This document shows, in pieces, positions 37,069 to 44,657 of a DNA stretch of 64,000 nt. The stretch is from Pedobacter sp. Bi126 (GTDB lineage Bacteria > Bacteroidota > Bacteroidia > Sphingobacteriales > Sphingobacteriaceae). Under the pieces are notes generated by a model. It ran no database searches, had not been told where the DNA came from, and worked only from the letters and a program-made list of their open reading frames with translations. The stretch spans positions 62,001-126,000 of the forward strand of contig NZ_CAKKMS010000007.1 of NCBI RefSeq assembly GCF_918698245.1. The letters are read 5' to 3'. The translations under genes and the position numbers were made by a program. Each line of letters opens with the position of its first letter. Position 1 is the stretch's first letter.

Positions 37069-38628
37069 ATGAAATTCAGATTTATACTCGCTACATTTTT
37101 AAGCATGGGCATTTTTGCATATGCACAACAAGAACCAAGAAAAAGCCAATCTAAAGAAACCGTAACCACTACCCAGGTTACCGTTAAAGATGAACCTAAA
37201 TCTTCAGCAAACGAAAGGGCCATTAAGGTAGAAAGTTCTGTTGTTACCAATCACACTGTAAATATCGATGGTAAATCGGTTCCTTATAAGGCCACAACAG
37301 GTACCTTGCCGGTTTGGGATGAAGACGGAAAACCAATTGCAGGTTTGTTTTATACTTATTACGAACGCAGTGATGTGCAAAATCGCGATAAACGACCTTT
37401 AGTAATCTCTTTTAACGGCGGTCCGGGTTCAGCTTCAGTTTGGATGCACATCGCCTATACAGGTCCTGTGGTTTTAAATATTGATGACGAAGGTTATCCT
37501 GTGCAGCCTTATGGTTATAAAGAGAATTCATATTCTATTTTAGATGTTGCCGATATTATTTACGTCGATCCGGTCAATACTGGCTATTCGAGAGCGGTGA
37601 GTAAAGATATTCCAACAAATAAGTTCTTTGGAGTACGTGCCGATATCAAATACCTGGCCGAGTGGATCAATACTTTTGTAACCCGCAATAACCGATGGGC
37701 CTCTCCAAAATTTTTAATTGGCGAGAGTTATGGTACCACACGCGTTTCGGGTTTGGCTTTAGAGCTGCAAAACAGTCAATGGATGTATTTAAACGGTGTG
37801 GTTTTGGTTTCGCCAACAGAACTTGGTATTGAGCGTAGTGGTCCTGTTGATGCGGCTTTGCGTTTACCCTATTTTGCAGCTACCGCCTGGTATCATAAGG
37901 CGCTTGCGGCCGATTTACAGGGCAAAGATTTAACAGCCATGCTTCCTGAGGTTGAAAATTTTACCATTAATGAATTAATCCCAGCTATTTCGCAGGGTGG
38001 GATGTTAAGTGCTGATAAAAAGAAAGCCATTGCCACAAAAATGGCGCGTTATTCCGGCCTTTCAGAAAAAGTGATATTAGATTACAACCTCAATGTACCT
38101 ACTGATTTCTTTTGGAAAGAACTGCTGAGAGATAAAGGTTTTACTGTTGGTAGATTAGATTCGCGCTATCGTGGTATCGATAAAATGAGTGCCGGCGAAG
38201 GACCCGATTATAATGCAGAGCTAACCTCTTGGTTGCATTCTTTTACACCAGCCATCAATATGTACATCCGCAACGAGCTGAATTATAAAACCGATTTAAA
38301 GTACAATATGTTCGGTTCCGTTTACCCATGGGATAAAACTGGCGACCAAACTGGCGATAACCTCCGCCAGGCTATGGCACAGAATCCATACCTGCATTTA
38401 TTGGTACAATCAGGTTATTACGATGGTGCCTGCGATTATTTCAATGCGAAATACAGCATGTGGCAGTTAGATGCTGCAGGTAAACTGCAAGACCGCATGA
38501 GCTGGGAAGGTTACCGGAGCGGACACATGATGTATTTACGTAAAGACGATCTGAAAACGGCCAATAACCATATCCGTGAGTTTATTAAAAAAGCATTACC
38601 AAAAGCAGGCGAGGCTGCTAAGTTCTAG
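37069..38628 (+). CDS. Secreted S10-family serine carboxypeptidase
   Basis: Peptidase of 519 residues from the ATG at 37069; a TTG nine codons upstream is rejected. The signal peptide ends at GIFAYAQ. The alpha/beta-hydrolase fold has the oxyanion loop VISFNGGPGSASVWMH and the nucleophile Ser220 in FLIGESYGTTR. The catalytic Asp is probably in SGYYDGACD and the His in YRSGHMMYL, in the order expected for S10. It removes C-terminal residues from peptides outside the cytoplasm. There is no operon partner: 673 bases of non-coding DNA follow. Confidence 0.92.
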   Translation: MKFRFILATFLSMGIFAYAQQEPRKSQSKETVTTTQVTVKDEPKSSANERAIKVESSVVTNHTVNIDGKSVPYKATTGTLPVWDEDGKPIAGLFYTYYERSDVQNRDKRPLVISFNGGPGSASVWMHIAYTGPVVLNIDDEGYPVQPYGYKENSYSILDVADIIYVDPVNTGYSRAVSKDIPTNKFFGVRADIKYLAEWINTFVTRNNRWASPKFLIGESYGTTRVSGLALELQNSQWMYLNGVVLVSPTELGIERSGPVDAALRLPYFAATAWYHKALAADLQGKDLTAMLPEVENFTINELIPAISQGGMLSADKKKAIATKMARYSGLSEKVILDYNLNVPTDFFWKELLRDKGFTVGRLDSRYRGIDKMSAGEGPDYNAELTSWLHSFTPAINMYIRNELNYKTDLKYNMFGSVYPWDKTGDQTGDNLRQAMAQNPYLHLLVQSGYYDGACDYFNAKYSMWQLDAAGKLQDRMSWEGYRSGHMMYLRKDDLKTANNHIREFIKKALPKAGEAAKF

Positions 38629-39283
38629 CCAGGATTTAGAGGATTTAAGGATTTTAAGAATAAAGTGTATGTTTCCTCTCTTGAAGGGGCAAGGGATGGT
38701 TTGTCAACTCTTATAAAAAATAATTCTTCGGGTTTTATTTGGAGCGCAGGTGCGGTATAATAATTATCGTTCGTCCTGCTTTACGCTATATCTTTTTTAT
38801 TGTTCATGTCATGCTGAGGCACGAAGCATCTGTTTCATTGTGGTGAGATGCTTCGTGCCTCAGCATGACAGCAATTTGAAGGTAGTGCTGTAAAAATGTA
38901 TGTCGCTCCAATCAGGGCTAGGTAGGTTAGGGCGGTGGCAGGGAAACCCCTCATAATAGCACTGGCAGGTGTAATCTAAACCTGACAGCCGCGATAGCCC
39001 CAGATTTAAGCACTGTCTATTTTGTTTTTATGGTGTGCTTGCTTATTTCACAGGTTTCATCTGGGCTAAAGCAAATGGCAGGACTGCTTTTAAAAAAGAA
39101 TTACTGCAATTGCTTTTCAAATTATAAAGACTGATAATAAAACATCAATAAATTCTAATTTGAGATTCTAGAGTTGACAACTTTCATGGGCACAATGATG
39201 ATAAAGTTGTCAACTCTTAAACAGATTTATCTCCTCAAAAACGCAAACAAAAAACTGTTCACTGCAAACTAAAAATAATTACT
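38629..39283. repeat. Long intergenic region with a perfect 24-bp inverted repeat and dispersed modules
   Basis: No gene is seen. At 38808-38831 and 38846-38869 there are exact 24-base inverse copies (GTCATGCTGAGGCACGAAGC.. and its complement) around a 14-base loop. Around 38768 there is GTTCGTCCTGCTTT, shared with 50651. Around 38930-39000 there are GGCGGTGGCAGGG and TCTAAACCTGACAGCCGCGATAGCCCC-type modules (TAAACCTGACAG, TAGCCCC) that match the composite repeat at 5250, 26840 and 50650. The pair AGTTGACAACTT / AAGTTGTCAACT near 39171 and 39200 forms another hairpin. Confidence 0.6.
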
Positions 39284-39291
39284 TATTTTTG
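39284..39291 (+). promoter_or_regulatory. Promoter -7 box of accA
   Basis: TATTTTTG matches the Bacteroidota TAnnTTTG element. It ends 10 bases before the accA ATG, so transcription should start only a few bases before the start codon. The -33 region has TTC rather than TTG. Confidence 0.6.
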
Positions 39292-39301
39292 TGGTTCAAT
39301 T

Positions 39302-40264
39302 ATGCAGCAAATAAAAACATCATTCGATTTTGAAAAACCTATTGCCGATTTAGTTCAGCAGATAGAAAAGGTTAAGCAAGTTGCCGAAAAAACTAAGGTA
39401 GATATGTCTGCCACTTTAGACGAGCTTGATGGTAAATTAGATGAAACTACCAATAACTTATATAAAAATTTAACCGGTTGGAACAAGGTTCAGATGAGCC
39501 GTCATCCCGATCGCCCGCAAACACTCGATTACATCAATATGATCTGCGATGATTTTATTGAAATGCACGGCGATAGAACCGTTAAAGATGATAAAGCGAT
39601 TATTGGCGGTTTTGCTACCATAAATGGCCAAACGGTAATGGTTATTGGTCACCAGAAAGGTAAAAACACCAAAGAACGTCAGTTCCGTAATTTCGGTATG
39701 GCTAACCCTGAAGGTTACCGTAAAGCTTTGCGTTTAATGCGTTTGGCTGAAAAATTTAATAAACCGGTTGTTTCTTTTATCGATACTATGGGTGCTTACC
39801 CTGGTTTAGAGGCCGAGGAACGCGGGCAAGGCGAGGCCATTGCCAGAAACTTATTGGAAATGTCTATTCTTCGTGTGCCGATTATCTGCATTGTTGTAGG
39901 TGAAGGTGCATCAGGAGGTGCTTTGGGTATTGGCATTGGCGATAAAGTTTACATGTTAGAGCACACCTGGTATTCGGTAATCTCTCCTGAATCCTGCTCA
40001 TCTATTTTATGGAGAAGCTGGGATTTTAAAGAGAAAGCAGCTGAATGTTTAAAATTGACTTCTGATGATATGTTTGGCAACAAATTAATCGATGGTATTA
40101 TTCCAGAACCACTTGGAGGTGCACATCAGGATCCAGAGTTGATGGGCAGAACTTTAAAAGATTACATCGTTAAAGATTTAGCTGCTTTAGGTAAACTAAA
40201 AACCGATAAACTGATCGAACAAAGAATTGATAAATTCTGTGCGATGGGTGTTGTAAACGAATAA
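39302..40264 (+). CDS. accA: Acetyl-CoA carboxylase carboxyltransferase subunit alpha
   Basis: Protein of 320 residues, the alpha half of the carboxyltransferase that makes malonyl-CoA for fatty acid synthesis. An N-terminal helical stretch (FDFEKPIADLVQQIEKVKQ) leads to the crotonase-like core: RHPDRPQTLDYINMICDDFIEMHGDR, FGMANPEGYRKALRLMRLAEKF, FIDTMGAYPGLEAEERGQGEAIARNL, GEGASGGALGIGIGD and YSVISPESCSSILWR. The length and all signature blocks are normal. It stands alone, as is common in this phylum, with a very close promoter and a terminator directly behind it. Confidence 0.97.
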   Translation: MQQIKTSFDFEKPIADLVQQIEKVKQVAEKTKVDMSATLDELDGKLDETTNNLYKNLTGWNKVQMSRHPDRPQTLDYINMICDDFIEMHGDRTVKDDKAIIGGFATINGQTVMVIGHQKGKNTKERQFRNFGMANPEGYRKALRLMRLAEKFNKPVVSFIDTMGAYPGLEAEERGQGEAIARNLLEMSILRVPIICIVVGEGASGGALGIGIGDKVYMLEHTWYSVISPESCSSILWRSWDFKEKAAECLKLTSDDMFGNKLIDGIIPEPLGGAHQDPELMGRTLKDYIVKDLAALGKLKTDKLIEQRIDKFCAMGVVNE

Positions 40265-40284
40265 TCTTTAAAAAAATAAATTTG

Positions 40285-40318
40285 AATCCTGTTTGGCAAT
40301 GCTGAACAGGATTTTTTT
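40285..40318 (+). terminator. Intrinsic terminator of accA
   Basis: AATCCTGTT at 40285-40293 pairs with AACAGGATT at 40305-40313, and T residues follow to 40318. It begins 21 bases after the stop codon. Confidence 0.9.
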
Positions 40319-40330
40319 GTGGATAAATTG

Positions 40331-40464
40331 TGCTCACGCTCGTTTCTAACGAGCGTGTAAATAGGTTACCGTATTTTACGGTGTTAGTTATTTATATATT
40401 TGGTTTGATTTTTACGATATAATCGTAAGCTACTGCTGCACTCGTTAGAAACGAGCGCAAGCGT
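40331..40464. repeat. REP/BIME-like composite unit, copy 1
   Basis: A unit of about 134 bases bounded by inverted REP hairpins. The left hairpin is CACGCTCGTT-TCT-AACGAGCGTG (40335-40357) and the right one CTCGTT-AGA-AACGAG (40441-40455), flanked by TGCA and GCGCAAGCG. Two smaller hairpins lie inside: ACCGTA..TACGGT and TTACGAT..ATCGTAA. Copy 1 sits just past the 3' end of the transposase gene, which is on the minus strand. Confidence 0.85.
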
Positions 40465-40474
40465 TCAATAAATA

Positions 40475-41029
40475 TTAATCAATGTCTAGTAACTCAATTT
40501 CTATTAGTCCGCTAAGCCCATGATAATTAGTTGCGGAACTGTAAATATAATGTTCAGGCTCTGATACAATTCCAGCTCTAACTGGATTTTGATGGATGTA
40601 ATTTAGCTTTTGAAATGTAAAATCTGAACTGATTAATTCAACAGCATGGTAGCCATCTTGCCAAACCTTGTAATTCTCAATTCTTGTAAGGTATTTTCCT
40701 GCAAATTCAAATTTATTCAGCAACCAGTTTTTCCTGCTTTCATTTCCTGAATTAATCTCTTCAATAATAGCCCTATTTGTAAACTTCTTAAAATCTCTAA
40801 TTATTTCAAAAAGCTTTACACATCCATTCGCAGATGTAATGAGGTGTAAATGGTTGGTCATCAGGCAATAAGCGTACAGAATAAGGCCCTTGTTAGACTG
40901 GCAATACTTTAATGAATCTACAATAATTTCTTTATAAGTTGAACGAGTGAATATATCGACCCAATCTACAATCGTAAAAGTTAAAAAATAGATGCCTTCC
41001 GGATCTCTGGCTTGATATTGATCTGACAT
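40475..41029 (-). CDS. REP-associated tyrosine transposase (RAYT, IS200-like Y1)
   Basis: Protein of 184 residues of the Y1 transposase superfamily. The HUH metal-binding motif appears as MTNHLHLI after the strand LILYAYCL. The catalytic Tyr is probably in KLNYIHQNPVRAGIV, the conserved YxxxNPVxAG block of RAYTs. Start GIYFLTFTIVDW is typical. Such enzymes nick and join single-stranded DNA at REP hairpins. Here the gene is flanked by three four-hairpin units sharing one REP sequence, one on its 3' side and two on its 5' side. This supports a domesticated REP-RAYT pair rather than a normal insertion sequence. Confidence 0.92.
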   Translation of the reverse strand: MSDQYQARDPEGIYFLTFTIVDWVDIFTRSTYKEIIVDSLKYCQSNKGLILYAYCLMTNHLHLITSANGCVKLFEIIRDFKKFTNRAIIEEINSGNESRKNWLLNKFEFAGKYLTRIENYKVWQDGYHAVELISSDFTFQKLNYIHQNPVRAGIVSEPEHYIYSSATNYHGLSGLIEIELLDID

Positions 41030-41066
41030 TTAATAAAAATATTTATTAATTCAGAAAAATCATAAT

Positions 41067-41200
41067 TGCTCACGCTCGTTTCTAACGAGCGTGTAGATAG
41101 CTGGTCGTGTTTACGACCTATCCGAAATCTAGACTTATATCATTCTTTACGATGGAATCGTAAAGCCATTTTGCACTGGTTAGAAACGAGCGCAAGCATT
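41067..41200. repeat. REP/BIME-like composite unit, copy 2
   Basis: Same four-hairpin plan as copy 1: CACGCTCGTT-TCT-AACGAGCGTG at 41071-41093, then GGTCGTG..ACGACC, TTTACGAT..ATCGTAAA and the inverted GGTTAGAAACGAGCGCAAGC end at about 41178-41197. It lies 37 bases upstream of the transposase start. Confidence 0.85.
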
Positions 41201-41207
41201 TCGTGAT

Positions 41208-41339
41208 TGCTCACGCTCGTTTCCAACGAGTGTGTAGATAGCTGGTCGTGTTTACGACCTATCAGAAATTTAGATTTATATCATCCTTTACGATGGAATC
41301 GTAAAGCAATTTTGCACTCGTTAAAAACGAGCGCAAGCG
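41208..41339. repeat. REP/BIME-like composite unit, copy 3
   Basis: A tandem direct copy of unit 2 with few changes: CACGCTCGTT-TCC-AACGAGTGTG at 41212-41234, the same inner hairpins, and the end CTCGTTAAAAACGAGCGCAAGCG at about 41317-41339 (CTCGTT..AACGAG). Several changes keep pairing through G-T or compensate in the loop, so the structure seems to matter more than the sequence. Confidence 0.85.
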
Positions 41340-41344
41340 GTAAC

Positions 41345-41378
41345 AAAAAAAGCAGCTACAAATTAATGCAGCTGCTTT
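41345..41378 (-). terminator. Intrinsic terminator of the first DUF2723 gene
   Basis: On the minus strand AAAGCAGCT (41378-41370) pairs with AGCTGCTTT (41357-41349) and is followed by a T run over 41350-41345. It lies 22 bases past the stop codon. Confidence 0.85.
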
Positions 41379-41399
41379 GTAAGCTATTTTCAGATCCGT

Positions 41400-44300
41400 T
41401 TACTGTTGTGGCCCCTGTTGTGGGAAAAACATCGATAAACGGCCTTCTAAACTGTTAAACGTTTTCTGCAGCTTATCGCTCAATTTGTCCTGACCTGCAG
41501 CTTTACTCGTTTTAATCATTCTGTCCAGGTAATATAATCCTGTTTGAATGTTCTGCGATCCGGTTAAACCTTTTGATTGTGAAATATCAGCAAGGTAGTT
41601 TAATTCTTTACTGATATAATCGCCTGATTTGTCTAAAATATCATTCGCTTTGGCCGTTTCACCTAATTTATATAAGTTTTCAGCCATGTAGAATTTCACA
41701 ACAACCGTACGGATGCCGAAGAATTTATCAGGCATTACTGCAAAATATTTATCTACTACTTTTTTGGCATCAGCAGTTTTACCTTCTTTAATTAAGCTGT
41801 TGGTTAAGCTACTGAAGAGATTGGTGAAAATGAAAGTATCATCTGATGACTGTGGATCTAAATATTTAGCGGTTTTCATATTTCCCCACTTAAATTTAGT
41901 CATCACATTATTGTACAATACAGGCGTATTTAATTGCTCTGGCCTATCTTCAGATGCTGTCGTATCAGCTTTAAGCGGTAATAAACGCATGGCTAAACCT
42001 TCGCTGTATAAATACTTATCTAAGCCGTTATATTGCTCAGAAGGCACGGTAGAAGCGAAATAAATCGGACGTTTCCAGTTGTTATGTGCCAGGATATCGA
42101 ACATGGCCAAAGTTCCTTTAGTAACATAACCTTTATTAAACTTCCAATCCATTGTAGTAGTAATTTTTGCAGCATCGGCTGCAGGTACTGTTCCTGTACT
42201 GATTACTTGCTGCGGGTCTACCGTGATTTTAAGGTTTTTAGTTGGTAAAAAGTTAGATTTTGATCCATCCTGCATTGGTACTTTATCGCTCTCATCGTTT
42301 GATAGCAATAAATCAACTACGTTTTTAAGCTCAATACTACCTGCAATTTTGTAATCATCGTATGGCATTACATCTCTTTCTCCCTGTACATATTGCTCAG
42401 GTTTCATCGTGATTGGCAAAGGCGCTGATTCGTTTTGTTTTTGTCTTAAACCGTTAATGTACCAATCTGTATCGAATAAACTTAAGTTTACAATACGCAC
42501 ATCAGGACGAACATTTTCTACCTCCTGGATATACCAAAGTGGGTAGGTATCATTATCGCCATAAGTAAATAAGATGGCATTTGGCGCACAGGATTGTAGG
42601 TAATCCAAGGCAATATCATGCGGAACCATTTTCGTAGAACGGTCATGATCATCCCATCCCTGCTCGGCCATAATTACCGGTGCAGCCAGTAATCCAATCA
42701 CGGTTGCACCAATGGCACCGGCAGTTGGCGTTAGTTTTTTAAACAACCACTCTTTAATGGCGAGTGCCCCGAGCCCGATCCATATTGCAAAGGCATAGAA
42801 CGATCCTACATAAGCATAATCCCTTTCGCGGGGTTCTAATGGTTTTTGATTTAAGTATAATACAATGGCAATACCGGTAAAGAAGAATAGTAATGCGACA
42901 ACGCCCGCATCTTTTTGGTTACGTTTAAAATGCCAAAGTGCACCAATAACGCCTAAAATTAATGGTAAAAAGAAGAAACGGTTATACGCTTTATTATCAA
43001 CGGTTGATGGTGGCAGATTGCTTTGATTGCCTCTCAACATAGCATCAATTGGTTTAATGCCGCTAATCCAGGTACCTTCATGTCCGCTACCCTGACCTTG
43101 CTCGTCATTCTGGCGGCCAGCAAAATTCCACATGAAATAACGCATGTACATATAGCCAATCTGATAGCTGAACAAGAAACCAACGTTATCTACCAAAGTA
43201 GGGTTTTTAGTATCATCTAAGCGCATCCATTCTTTATAAAAAGCCGCATGTTTAGGGTCATCGCTATACATACGTGGCAATAAGGTGTTGTTGTTATATT
43301 CGTAATCGGTTTTTTTACCCGCTACCTCATATTTTTCTTTTCCTTTTCTCCAGATGGTTTTTCCTTCGGTTACACCAACTCTTTCAGAGTTATAGTTAGG
43401 GCCATAACCCAATGGCCTGTCGCCATATTGCTCACGGTTTAGGTAACTTAAGAAAGAGAAAGCATCTTTCGGCGCACTGTTATTTAAGTTCGGATCTGCC
43501 TTTGCCCTGATGATAATCATCGAGAATGATGCATAACCGAAAATGATTAATACGGTAGAGATTAAGCCTAGGTTTAATAATTTCTTTTGGTGTTGGATAG
43601 AATAACGAATTCCCCAAACCAGGGCGCCGATTAATAAAATAGCGAAGAATAAAACGCCTGTTCCAAAACCCAGACCTAATGTGTTAACAAAGAATAAATC
43701 GAAATAAGCACCGAACGAAACCAGGTATTGGATAATACCATATTGGATTACCGCTAAGATTAAAATACCAACAATAAGGGTTTTAATAATTCCCGATGTT
43801 GTTGCTTTATCTGTTCTTTTGAAATAATAAATAAAAGCAAGTGCTGGGATGGTTAACAGGTTTAACAAGTGGATACCGATTGATAAACCCATAATATAGG
43901 CAATAAACAATAACCAACGATCGGCACGTGGCTCATCGGCATGCGCTTCCCATTTAAGGATAGCCCAGAATACAATTGCTGTGAATAACGATGATTGTGC
44001 ATAAACTTCTGATTCTACTGCCGAAAACCAAAAGCTATCAGAGAAAGTATAAGCCAAAGCACCAACGGCACCTGCACCCATAATGCTGATCAATTTACCA
44101 GTTGTTAGTTCTTCACCGGCTTTTAATACCGTTTTTTTAGCCAATGCGGTGATGGTCCAAAATAAGAATAAGATAGTTGCCCCGCTCGATACAGCCGAAC
44201 CAACATTCATCCAGTAAGCGATTTTGGTTAAATCTCCAGCTGCAAAAATAGAGAAGAAACGTTGGATCATTAAGAACAAAGGCGCACCAGGTTGGTGAAC

Positions 44301-44441
44301 AACCTGCATTCTAAATGCCGATGCGATAAATTCACCGCAATCCCAAAAACTGGCAGAAGGCTCTAAGGTTAAAACGTAAGTTAGTGTAGCAATTAAAAAG
44401 CAGATCCAGCCTACTATATTATTAACTTTTGAATAATTCAT
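41400..44441 (-). CDS. DUF2723 membrane protein (TMEM260-like protein O-mannosyltransferase family), copy 1
   Basis: Large membrane protein of 1013 residues. The N-terminal half holds about ten membrane helices. The first outer loop has SFWDCGEFIASAFRMQVVHQPGAPLF, whose acidic D..E pair and HxPGxP tail match the DUF2723 family; the human relative TMEM260 is a protein O-mannosyltransferase. The region around EPRERDYAYVGSFYAFAIWIG and SCAPNAILFTYGDNDTYPLWYIQEVENVRPDVRIVNLSLFDTDWYI is a second conserved block, partly outside the membrane. The last 150 residues are helical and TPR-like. GT-C glycosyl transfer to exported proteins is the likely role, but donor and target are unknown. A full-length paralog lies directly upstream. 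Confidence 0.85.
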   Translation of the reverse strand: MNYSKVNNIVGWICFLIATLTYVLTLEPSASFWDCGEFIASAFRMQVVHQPGAPLFLMIQRFFSIFAAGDLTKIAYWMNVGSAVSSGATILFLFWTITALAKKTVLKAGEELTTGKLISIMGAGAVGALAYTFSDSFWFSAVESEVYAQSSLFTAIVFWAILKWEAHADEPRADRWLLFIAYIMGLSIGIHLLNLLTIPALAFIYYFKRTDKATTSGIIKTLIVGILILAVIQYGIIQYLVSFGAYFDLFFVNTLGLGFGTGVLFFAILLIGALVWGIRYSIQHQKKLLNLGLISTVLIIFGYASFSMIIIRAKADPNLNNSAPKDAFSFLSYLNREQYGDRPLGYGPNYNSERVGVTEGKTIWRKGKEKYEVAGKKTDYEYNNNTLLPRMYSDDPKHAAFYKEWMRLDDTKNPTLVDNVGFLFSYQIGYMYMRYFMWNFAGRQNDEQGQGSGHEGTWISGIKPIDAMLRGNQSNLPPSTVDNKAYNRFFFLPLILGVIGALWHFKRNQKDAGVVALLFFFTGIAIVLYLNQKPLEPRERDYAYVGSFYAFAIWIGLGALAIKEWLFKKLTPTAGAIGATVIGLLAAPVIMAEQGWDDHDRSTKMVPHDIALDYLQSCAPNAILFTYGDNDTYPLWYIQEVENVRPDVRIVNLSLFDTDWYINGLRQKQNESAPLPITMKPEQYVQGERDVMPYDDYKIAGSIELKNVVDLLLSNDESDKVPMQDGSKSNFLPTKNLKITVDPQQVISTGTVPAADAAKITTTMDWKFNKGYVTKGTLAMFDILAHNNWKRPIYFASTVPSEQYNGLDKYLYSEGLAMRLLPLKADTTASEDRPEQLNTPVLYNNVMTKFKWGNMKTAKYLDPQSSDDTFIFTNLFSSLTNSLIKEGKTADAKKVVDKYFAVMPDKFFGIRTVVVKFYMAENLYKLGETAKANDILDKSGDYISKELNYLADISQSKGLTGSQNIQTGLYYLDRMIKTSKAAGQDKLSDKLQKTFNSLEGRLSMFFPQQGPQQ

Positions 44442-44595
44442 TGGTTTGTTTAATGATATTAAAAATTGTTTTCACATAAAAATGCTGCCGAAATTAACTA
44501 TTCTAGTCGATAAAACAGGTAAATTTTTGGATTGATTTAACAATTTTTAACGGCTTAAGGCCTTTAACATAAAGGATTTTAATTTATTTGAGAAA

Positions 44596-44636
44596 CAAAA
44601 ACCCATAAGCAGAAAGGTGAAATCTGCTTATGGGTT
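44596..44636 (-). terminator. Intrinsic terminator between the two DUF2723 genes
   Basis: AACCCATAAGCAGA (44600-44613) and TCTGCTTATGGGTT (44623-44636) form a perfect 14-bp stem. On the minus strand a T-rich stretch (TTTTGTTTC) follows. It suggests the two paralogs are separate transcripts. Confidence 0.9.
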
Positions 44637-44657
44637 AAAATTTAGAATGTTTTTAGC

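Noticed and set aside
40331..41339. CRISPR array or insertion sequence with classic terminal repeats
   Set aside because: Units are palindromic, about 135 bases long and nearly identical throughout, without unique spacers; the transposase is of the RAYT type and no terminal inverted repeats of a DDE element are present.
41212..41458. Open frame of 83 codons near the DUF2723 gene end, which starts in REP copy 3
   Set aside because: It reads through REP hairpins and a terminator and overlaps the real gene on the other strand.
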